Below are positions 55,324 through 64,000 of a stretch of DNA of 64,000 bases, piece by piece. Origin of the DNA: Tilletiaria anomala UBC 951 (Eukaryota; Basidiomycota; Exobasidiomycetes; Georgefischeriales; Tilletiariaceae); contig NW_013546979.1 in the NCBI RefSeq assembly GCF_000711695.1, positions 1 through 64,000 of the forward strand. The letters are read 5' to 3'. Every line of letters starts with the position of its first letter. Position 1 is the stretch's first letter. The notes beneath the pieces are model-generated. The model had not been told where the DNA came from, did not search any database, and saw nothing but the letters and a program-made list of their open reading frames with translations. Both the position numbers and the translations under genes were made by a program.

Positions 55324-57610
55324 TTTGAAATCTACAACAAACAGTAAGCAGCGACACGCGAAGGGGCGGGGACGAAGGGAGAGGGGCGTCAGCGTGACCA
55401 GGTGGAGGGATTGCAGCGATGCACGGCCTACTCTCACTGTTTCTAATCTGCTACCAGGTCGATGCTTCTTCTCCCTACGTTGTTGCCCTTGTAAGAAACG
55501 GAGCTGGAGAAAGGAGGACGGGTGATCGAAGAGGGTCAATTGACCCCATAGTGGAGGTAAGTTGGCCATTTCAGATTGCACGGATCTGATCAGTCTCTCT
55601 GACAACCAAGGCAGGGGGTAACGTGGGGCGATGGGCACCACAGCACTCTCCACTCTCCCACATGTTGATTGCTTTCACGCGTGGGCATGGAAAGCCGGTT
55701 TTGATGACGACCAAATTTGACAAAATAGGGTTTTGCAATCCACGCCGATTCTTTGTACCATAGGGCCATACTGACTCATGACTAACAAGCGAGGGTCATG
55801 CTCATTATGCAAGGTTGGAAAGTTTGTTGGCTTGCCGTGTGCTGTACGTATCCTTGGTCCTTGGATACTGATCAGGGCAAGTTATGAGCCATTGATCAGC
55901 ACGACCAGCGCTTCTATCCAGTGGAAAAGACGCGGGTGCATCACGTGCATGGAATTACTTGAGCGTACAAGCTGCAACCGCTGACCTCCACGGGTCTGCG
56001 CACAGGTCACCGTTCTGATGATGTCATGCCGCGCACATTTGGTTATCCGCGGATCATGCATACCACAACGATGTCATGTCCAGGTCGAATGCACACGAGT
56101 GTTCAGTACAACCGTCCTGCAAGCGGCGAAGACGATGCGCGCGAGTACATGTCATACTTTCCGCAGGGGATCGAGTTCGCCTGAGGTGGCCAGAAAACGA
56201 CATCGCAATCAAACAGCCCGCGCACATTGACACGGAAGGGGATCGTGTGCTCCCCCGATGCCTTTGCCGACTTACTCGCATGGATTGGTCAAGCATGTCG
56301 GCTCATGACCCATGCAGCTAATGCTATACGGATGATAAAGAGCCGATGTCGACGTGGTCGGTGACCAGCTGTTTGAAACCAGTGCTTGATCTCGTTCATT
56401 TAATTTTATGGCTGGGGACAACACTTCAAAGTATGTACGATCGGATAACGGCTGCTCCTTCGAGGTCAACGAAGGCAATAAGACATGTGAAGACAGCCTG
56501 CGTTCGACCACCTTATTGCCTACCTTACCTAATACGCCTGGGGTGCACGCATCATTGATCACCCTCCAGTGCAATAGCCTCAAAGGGCGCTTCCAGGCTC
56601 CAACCACAGCCTTTTCCAATAAGCTCATGCAACCGGCCAAAGCTGGCCAGAGGAAAGTACTTCCTCGGGAGGAACGATTTTTCCACGTCGATTCGCCACC
56701 ATCCATGTACGCATGTTATAATGCAGATATAGACTGCGGCATGCCGGCCTAGGGGGCGGGAGCGGGCCTGGGAATACAAACATACCGGAGTTAGGTTCGG
56801 AGCTGTAGGCTGTGTGTGGGTTGTGACAACCAAAACCAGAGCGTCCTGGCTGCATAATGCATGAGATGACCTTCGCTTAGTGGCTCACCAGGGATCCTTG
56901 TCTCGTCCATTTTGCATTCCGTCTCCCGCACAGCGGGCATGAGGCAAGGGGCGCCAGGAGCGAGGAGCGACACACCGCCCAGAGCAATAGCAATAGCGAA
57001 AAAGGCACCTGATGATGATCATGCTGATGTTGATGGGCGAGAACACCCCGACCACCTCGAGCACATACGGCAAGTGGCCTCTACTGTCCTTCGTCCCAGT
57101 TTCTTTTAGGTAGCCCCGCGCAGGATCGAGGGAACTGGAACTCACTCTGACTCGATAGACAACGGGAGGTTCAGTCTGCCTCCTTCGGGCCTCCATTCCC
57201 TCTTCGACACCTTGGCAAACTGTCTTCTCTACTTATTTCGGACGACAACGCCTGCAGTCGTCTCCTCCTGGGCGTCAACTGGCAGAATACAAGCGTGAGG
57301 GTGTCCCCGAGGCCACGCCGTTCAATGAGGTCTTCACTGCTGGTGTGCGAACCGGGACGGAGAGTGCGAATGCAAAGACATCTGCCTATCTAATGCCATT
57401 TAGTGCGTTGCAAGCTTTGCTTCCAGAGGCATTGGATCGAGCCAGGCTGCTGACAGCATTGGAATGGGCTCATCAGAATACAACCGCATAGAGTCTCAGG
57501 ACGTTCATAATAAGCTTCAAGTCCGCATTACTCACCCTTGCAGTGCTTCATCTCGGTGATCACAAGCAGCACGACCTACATACACCCCTGGTCACAATAC
57601 TCCGCCGCCC
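55324..57610. other. Intergenic region with weak coding candidates
   Basis: 2.3 kb between the divergent thiolase and PRM10 genes. Most of it (55.35-56.7 kb) shows nothing. On the minus strand an ATG at 57196 (MEARRRQTEPPVVYRVR, then a GTGAGT donor) and open blocks down to 56791, including a hydrophobic FFAIAIALGGVSLLAPG, might be exons of a small membrane protein, but the blocks are in different frames and I could not join them convincingly. On the plus strand see the entry for 57159-57491. Confidence 0.4.
57159..57491 (+). CDS. Possible 3' exon of an unrecognised gene (no ATG)
   Basis: 110 codons open from just after a TAG at 57156-57158 to a TAG at 57489-57491, with no ATG. The later part reads like real protein: QLAEYKREGVPEATPFNEVF, AGVRTGTESANAK, YLMPFSALQALLPEALDRAR, LLTALEWAHQNTTA. 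The likely exon begins at one of several AG sites after 57200 (for example before AATACAAGC at about 57287 or earlier). An upstream exon with the start was not found. It sits 120 bp before the PRM10 start on the same strand. Family not recognised. Confidence 0.3.
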   Translation, partial: TTGGSVCLLRASIPSSTPWQTVFSTYFGRQRLQSSPPGRQLAEYKREGVPEATPFNEVFTAGVRTGTESANAKTSAYLMPFSALQALLPEALDRARLLTALEWAHQNTTA

Positions 57611-60600
57611 ATGTCTTCGCGTCCACCGTCGGCGGGCGGCACTACGGACCCCGCATCACGTCCGCAATGGGCATCAGTCGCGCCGGCTGGCTCACAGTCT
57701 GTGCCATTCTCCTCGTCCTTGGCGCGCGCCGGCGCCGGGGGCGACGGTGCGAGCACGCCGCCGGTGGTCCGGTCACCCGCTCCCTTGACACGGCCGAGCA
57801 CGCCCATATCTGCAGGTGGGGGTGCGCTGCTGGGCGCGAGCGGAAGCAGCAGCGGGAAACCGGCGAAGGGTAGAGTGCATTGGCAGGGCACAACGAGAGG
57901 CGATGCACCGCGCAGCGCTACACGCTCGCAGTTCGCTTTTGCGCCAGCTTCTACTTCTAGCGACGCCGAGGCGGAGGGCAGCGAATTGGAGCGGGCGCAC
58001 TCAGAGAGGGCTGGCGCCGGCGGTAGCGACAGCATTCAATATGCCAATGGCGATTCCAGCATCAGCATCGGCGGCTTGGAGAAGGTCGCAGCGAGCAAGT
58101 CTCAGCCGATGAGCAGCAGCGCTTCAGCGCCTGGCCAGCGGTTCCGCGTCTTGGGCGGCAGAGGGCCGGGGCCGACTGTCATGGTGCGCGGTGGTGCGCA
58201 TGGGCCGATGGCTGTTTCCCAAGGTGGTGCAAGAGGCCTACCGTCGCAGCTGACTGTGCAGCGACAAGGTAGCCAAGGCGCAGGGTCGGACTCAGCTGCC
58301 CCTCCGCCTGTAGGTGACGCACCTTCTGACGTGCAGCCGCGGGGCGAAGACAAGCAGGCAACAGAGCAAGCTCAAACATGCCCTCTCCTGCGTCCGACGC
58401 CTGTGCACACGACACGCGCAACGTCCAGCAGCAGCCTGATGCGTGTGAACCATCCAGGCCCACTTATGCTCGATAAGCGGTTGTCCAATCTTTCCGGCAT
58501 ACCGCCAACCGAGCGTGGACCGAACGCGTTCGGCCTCCACGATGAGAGCACATCCAGCGGCACCGGTGCCGGCGGCGTCGCGGGCTTCCCGACCAACGGG
58601 CACAGATCTAGCGAGACGATGCCCAGTGGCATGCTGTCCGCTCCAGCCGTCAAGGATGCGCAGCTCGAGCTGACCCATACGCTGTCCGAGCAGTTCACCC
58701 CGCCTCCTGCGAATGGAGGGTCAGTGCCTGTCGCACCTCCCAATGCAGGAGGAGCCAGTGGGCTGGGCCTCGTCTTGAGTGGTGCAAAGAGCCTCGACGA
58801 GCGAGGACTCGACGATCGCGCGTTCCTTGAGCTGCAGCGCGAGCTCGAACGGCACGAAGCCGCGCGGAAGCAGGATGAGCATGACGCCGGCGCAGCAGCA
58901 GTCTCGCATGCGCCGCCCGCTGCTCAGGACGATGATGACGATGATGGCGACTCTGACCAAAGCAGGCGGCTGGCGCGAGACGAGGAACACTACGCGCGCC
59001 GCAGGTTCCGAGGCATGAGCGGCTACGCTAGCTCCCGCGCCACATCCGGCGCGTCGACGCCCGGTGGTTGGTCCACGGACAGCGGCAGCGGCTCGTACAA
59101 CCCGGCTGCCGATTCGGACCTCGAGTATGTCGACATCGCCCCCGGTGAGGTGGACGGCATGCCGAGCCGGCGGTCAAGACTCAAGGCGGCGGCGGATGCG
59201 ACGAAAGTGGCGACTGATGCTGGCGAAAGTGATACGCCTGCTAAGCGCTCATGGCTCAAGGTCCGCAAGATGCTCGTCGGAGCGAAGGGCGATTCAGATG
59301 TCGGGGACGTCGAAAAGGCTGGCCGGCCCGCCAGGGCATGCGTCGAACCCGACACGGCCGGCCCGACCAACCGCAAGAGTGTTGCAGTCGAGACAAGCAG
59401 CGGCGTGCGTGGCACTGACCGCAAACCCCGCCCGACTCGCTATGAGCGTGAAGCCGCGCGGCTCGTCCGTGCACATCTGCTCATGAGGGGCGCGGGAGTA
59501 TCGACAGCAGCAGCGACAGCGGGAGTCAGGCGGCACGACGGCGAGGGCGAGTCGTCGATGCCGCCCCTGTCTTTATCGCTGGTGCGCGGGCGGAGCATCA
59601 ACCGCAAGCACCTGGCGCGCGACTCGGGCGCCAGCACACCCGATGCGCTCGAGACAAGCACCAACCTCGACGCGCGGCCCGTGCAGTCCGGCGGAGTACT
59701 GGGCAACCTGCTGATGCTATACGAACAGCAGCAGCACAAGATGCACGAGGCGGACGAGTCGCGCACGCGCGTTAATTCTGAAGCAACTAGCGAGGCCAGC
59801 GCCAAGCTTGCAGCGCCGCAGGAGCAGCGCGTCGCTGACACGCGCAACGAGGAGCAACACAGATACGGATACCGGTACAATCCGCTTGGCGTCATCCGGA
59901 GGCCGTTCTCGCGCGCTGGCTCGCGCAGCGGCTCACCCGTCTCGACGCCTCGTATCCGCAAGACGCTCGCAAGCGGCAGCATGCAGCTTGTCGGCGCCGC
60001 TGCCAAAACGGTCAAAGTCGTTGCGAACGAGGCTGGCTTCGAAGATGTGATGGAGGAGCGTCCCAAGGCAGCCCGGTCCGATGCAGGCGTCATTGGCGCC
60101 CTGATCGCCACGACGGGAAACCTGATCGGCGCAGTCAGCCCGGCCAGCGCTCAGCTAGGTCCCAACCCCAACCGCTCCGGCTTTACGCTCGACCGCTACC
60201 TGCTGCCTGAGATGAATGCCAAGACGCTCAAGAGGACAGCTCAGATCATCGCGGACGCCTCTGTCCGCCCGTCCAGGAGCCGGCCAGGCACGCCAGGCTC
60301 GCGCTCCGGCGCCGCAAGCCCCATCCCGCGCATCGACAGCGGCCGCCCATCTGGCTCCGGAGGCCCCACGTCGCCCACAGGGCTCAAAAAGCGACGCGAC
60401 GGCACTAGCAGCAGCGGATTCGCCTTCGGCCCTGACCAGCATCTCCCATACAAACGCAGCAGCACGTATTTTGGCGCGGCGGCGCATGCGACCGGTACAG
60501 CTCTCTCCTCCCTCAGGCCCTGGCTCACGCACTCGACTGTCAATACCCCAGTAGCCATCTCCCAGGATGGGGGTGATTACTTTGGCGTGGACCCCGGCGA

Positions 60601-62313
60601 GCTCGACGAAAAGGCACACAAAGCTGAATGGCAGCGCAAGCTCCGCAAGCGCGCAAAGGAGAAGCGCAGGAAGGAGGAGATCTTCGTGAGTCCGGCGTTT
60701 CGTCTCTCTTCCGGAGCTACGCGTGTGGCTTGTGCGCTCCCCGCTGACTACTGAAATCTCTCCTCGATCCCGCACAGATTACGATGCACGTCGCTGCCAT
60801 CTTGCAGCGGCAGCAATTCATTCTCAAGCTCGCGCGTGCACTGATGATGTTCGGCGCCCCGACACATCGCATCGAGACGCAGATTCAGCAGACGGCGCGT
60901 GTTTTGGAGATTAACTGCCGCTGCATTTACTTCCCCAACCTGATGCTTGTCGCGTTCGGTGATGATGCTACGCACACGTCCGAAACCAAGTTCATCAAGC
61001 AGGCAGGCGTACTTGACCTGACCAAGCTGACAGACATGCACACCATCTACTGGAAAGTCATCCACGACAAGGTCGGCGTCGATGAGGCGAGCGGGCAGCT
61101 GGACGAGCTGATGCGTCGCAAGCCGCTGATCCGCAAGATCCCCATGGTCATCATCGGCGGATTTTGCTCTGCATTCATCTGCGTCGGGCCGATGGGCTTC
61201 AACGGCTCATTTGCCGATGCGCTGCTCGCTTTTCCGCTTGGCGCATTTCTCGTCTGGTGCCAGAGCATCATCACCGCCGAGCTGTACTCGAACGTGTTCG
61301 AGATCGTTTTTGCGGCAGTGAACTCGTTCATCGCATCCGCAGCTTACGGTGCGGGGCGTGGGCCGTTCTGCTACTCGGCCATCGTCTCGGGCTCAATCGT
61401 GTTGATCCTACCTGGGTTTATCGTGCTGTCCGGAGCGCTGGAGCTGCAGTCCAAGAACCTCGTCGCTGGTTCGGTGCGGCTGGTGTATGCAATCATCTAC
61501 TCGCTTCTCCTGGGCTTTGGACTCTCGATCGGCGCTTCGCTCTGGACGCTCTTCAGCGGGCAAGACATGGTTGTCACGTCCGCCACTGCTTCGTGCTCGG
61601 ACGTTCATGTGGACTTGTGGTACCGCCAAAAGGTCGACATATTTTGGGCTTTCCTCACGGTACCCGGGTACAGCATCTGCTTGTCGCTGCGCAACCATGC
61701 CAAGGTGACGCGCAAAGAGTTCCCCGTCATGGTCATCATCGCCATTGCAGGTTGGGCGACGAATCATTTTCTCGCGCAGCGCAAGCAGCTTGCCACTCGC
61801 CAGGACTTTACAGCCATGCTGGGCTCGCTCGTCGTCGGCCTGCTTGCAAATCTGTACGGACGAGTTTTCGACGGCAGGGCTTTCGTCGTTTCCGTACCGG
61901 GTATCTTGTACCAGCTGCCGAGCGGCTTGAGCCAAGGCGGCCTGCTTTTGTTCGCCAACAGCTCGTCGGATGCGAATTCGACCTTTAGCAATGGCTTCGC
62001 TGTCGCACAGAGTCTGGTGCAGGTGCGCGAATGTGCCGCTCGTTTTTTTCACATGCTAAGAAGTACCTGACGCCTTTTTGTTTGTCTTTGGCTTTCTCAC
62101 AGGTTGCCCTTGGTCTTTCTGTCGGCTTGTTCACCGCTACTGTCATCAGCTATACGCTCGGCGGCAAAAAGTCCCGCGGTGGCGGTCTCTTTTCATGTGC
62201 GTACGGAGCTGGGAGTATGATGCTGCCACAATTGACATGGAGATTGACGAATGATTCGTGTTCCACGCCGTTCTTCTGTACAGTTTGATCGAGTTCCAGT
62301 CTGGCATCCCTAA
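57611..62313 (+). CDS. PRM10: PRM10-like membrane protein with ThrE domain
   Basis: Pheromone-regulated membrane protein 10 family: an N-terminal disordered region and a C-terminal ThrE (DUF1212/DUF3815) transporter-like domain. Exons 57611-60685, 60778-62022, 62103-62196 and 62300-62313 give 1475 residues. The first 1025 residues are Ser/Gly/Ala-rich with basic and acidic patches and no fold I can name. The domain starts at QRQQFILKLARALMMFGAPTHRIE, then FPNLMLVAFGDDATHTSET, about ten TM segments including FNGSFADALLAFPLGAFLVW, LILPGFIVLSGALELQSKN, and SVPGILYQLPSGL in the second half, ending ALGLSVGLFTATVISYTLGG. The final intron (62197-62299, GTGCGT donor, TTCCAG acceptor) yields the family-like tail LFSF plus three residues; if unspliced, translation would stop at 62288. 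Transport substrate unknown. Confidence 0.88.
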
Positions 62314-64000
62314 ACATCACCGCCCAGGAATCACGGACATTTCATCCTTGACCATCGCAGCCTTCTGTGCATATGCATTGCAACTCAACACCGTCACGTC
62401 GTCATCCTCATCATCCTTCACATGCATAAATAAATCTGCCCCTTCGCCTCGCCATGCAACAGCACCAACAACCGCAAGCTTGGCATATTATCTCAACCCA
62501 TCCTCATCTGCACTTTATAGACTAGAATAGACAAGATGAACTGTGAATTCGCATTGCCGCTCTGTAGATAGACATACTGTAACTTATACAGAGTATATAC
62601 TGCATACAGAACGCACAACCGCACTTACAGCAGCGCGCCATAAGACCACCACCGCAGCCGATAGGCAATGGAATTTCCACGACCAACTGTATCCTACATT
62701 TACCATATGCCCGGTTTAGTCCCCGCCATCTAGGAAGAGGCTTCCCGCCGTATGGCGTACGACGATGTTCATGGCGTGGAACACGCGGATATGACCCGGT
62801 TTGCCATTGGGCAGAGTAGAGCTTTGCCTCTGAGGAAATACAGCTACGTGCTGCCAAAGGAGTGATGCGAGGTATCTACAATTTCTCCTATGCAGTCCAA
62901 TATTGCGTATGCATGTCATTTGCCAATCCGGTCGTCATGCTTCAAAGATTCATGCTTTGATTCTTCACCTTCATCCCCGCCGCCGCCGTCTTTGTCATCA
63001 GCCTCATCCAATGAACAGCCCTTCCGTCCAAATGGGCTGTCCTCTCGGTGAGCTCCATCAGCTTGTCCTTTCCATTGCCCATTCTGAATCGAGTACTGAC
63101 TGACTTGCCAATCTGGTATTTTGGCGGCTAAGTTCTCTAAGATTTTGGGACCCCAGAGCTGAGAGCTGCAAGGTAGCAACGTTCTGCCCTCGGTGAGTCC
63201 TCCTTCGCTATTTTGGTGGCAGCAACATGAAGTGGCAGCTTATTATAGGCGCAGGACGTGGATGCACATACGCGTAGCTTTCGCAACCCTACATACATAC
63301 ACTATGATGACGCTCTCACAAGGCGCAACCGGAAGATGTAGCATGAAAGGCACAGCAGGGGGGGGGGCAGTCCACGGAGCAAAACTCAAATGCGGCCACA
63401 CACCACACCGCACCTTCCCCATGTGGTACAACCTGACACACCCGCCGTGCCTTGATGCGTAGAGAGTGTTCTTATGCCCACTCTTCGCTAGCGCCGATCA
63501 CACAGGAACAACAAGGCACCAATCAATCCTCAATTAAAAGAGAAAGACTATATGGTTGCTGGCTAGCAGCACTGAAAGAACCCAAGAAGCGCTATAACCT
63601 GCAGGCCATGTGATTTTGATTCTGTCGCCCTTCGCAATAATACAAGGGCTGCTGCCTGCTTGCGAGATAACCCAGCATTCTCTCAAGGGTTTTTGGGGGG
63701 GCTGCTGCGCTGCACAGTCGATAGACAGGGTGCTCGTGAGACTGCGATAAGAGCGACGCAAGCACTAGTTTGGCGTTCTGGCTGCCATGGAGACGTGACG
63801 CGTGGGTGGTCAATGTCCATCCATCGTCGTCCGTTGTCCCCTTTCATACTTCGGGGGAGACTGCAGAGGGTCATCGGCATCAGATGAGTAAACTGTAGCA
63901 GAGGACGACAGAGAGCCATTTTTATGAGAAGTCGTCCTCCACCATCCGGCATCCGTCCCTCGCCCATCGCCCATCGGTCACGCGGTCACGTCTCAGTTCG
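62314..64000. other. Intergenic region at the right edge
   Basis: 1.7 kb downstream of PRM10. No supported gene. Contains a G10 run at about 63358-63367. A minus-strand frame at 62916-63179 with an Asp/Gly-rich tail is open but unsupported. Confidence 0.5.

Noticed and set aside
62916-63179. Minus-strand frame with an Asp/Gly-rich tail
   Set aside because: 87 codons, no recognised family, no clear upstream exon; kept only as a remark in the right-edge entry.

Overview
This is a eukaryotic nuclear window with the look of a compact fungal genome. Genes are dense and on both strands. Almost every gene carries short GT-AG introns (mostly 55-130 nt) with GTGAGT/GTGCGT-type donors and CTGAC/CTAAC-like branch points. 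The gene content (NAF1, RAD16, DPB4, QCR7, HEM14, STE23, PRM10, a DNF1/2-type flippase, class II myosin) is fungal. GC-rich coding sequence, long Ala/Ser-rich disordered extensions and intron-rich housekeeping genes (TPI1 has six introns, profilin four) suggest a basidiomycete, plausibly Ustilaginomycotina. That placement is inference, since no search could be run. I see no rRNA, tRNA, CRISPR, virus-like element or intact transposon.

Layout. 1-779: 5' part of a mitochondrial alternative oxidase (-), cut by the window edge. 2546-7001: one long gene (-) whose N-terminal third resembles the CIR_N/LENG1 family and whose C-terminal two thirds is the FAN1 nuclease. 8531-15377: class II myosin heavy chain (+). 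16303-17733: FAXDC2-type sterol/fatty acid hydroxylase (+). 17934-18640: secreted histidine-phosphatase-like protein (-). 20636-21614 QCR7 (-) and 21947-23972 HEM14 (+) share a 332-bp divergent promoter. 24063-25058 DPB4 (-) and 25718-29069 RAD16 (+) are divergent. 29278-31353: gamma-butyrobetaine-hydroxylase-like dioxygenase (-). 31814-35080: NAF1 (+). 35271-40644: P4-ATPase (-). 42381-44631: unresolved, probably degenerate coding region. 44782-45626: small fungal DUF7721-type protein (-). 46375-50172: STE23/insulin-degrading enzyme (-). 50786-51604 profilin (-) and 52175-53501 triosephosphate isomerase (+) are divergent. 53748-55323: ACAA2-type thiolase (-). 57611-62313: PRM10/ThrE membrane protein (+). 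The right 1.7 kb holds nothing I can support.

How the genes relate. There is no operon or obvious biosynthetic cluster; these are mostly housekeeping genes. Several are mitochondrial (AOX, QCR7, HEM14, ACAA2-like thiolase, carnitine-pathway dioxygenase, possibly one STE23 isoform). Three act in genome maintenance (FAN1, DPB4, RAD16). The most unusual things are structural: the LENG1-FAN1 fusion, a long insertion inside the FAN1 active site, a profilin start codon split by an intron, a 15-nt microexon carrying a catalytic histidine pair, first coding exons of only 6 and 12 nt, two stop-free introns of length 3n, and loss of the Cys cluster in the N-terminal domain of the carnitine-type dioxygenase.

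All exon coordinates were worked out by eye from splice consensus, reading-frame continuity and family conservation. Starts given as chosen are in-frame ATG codons.
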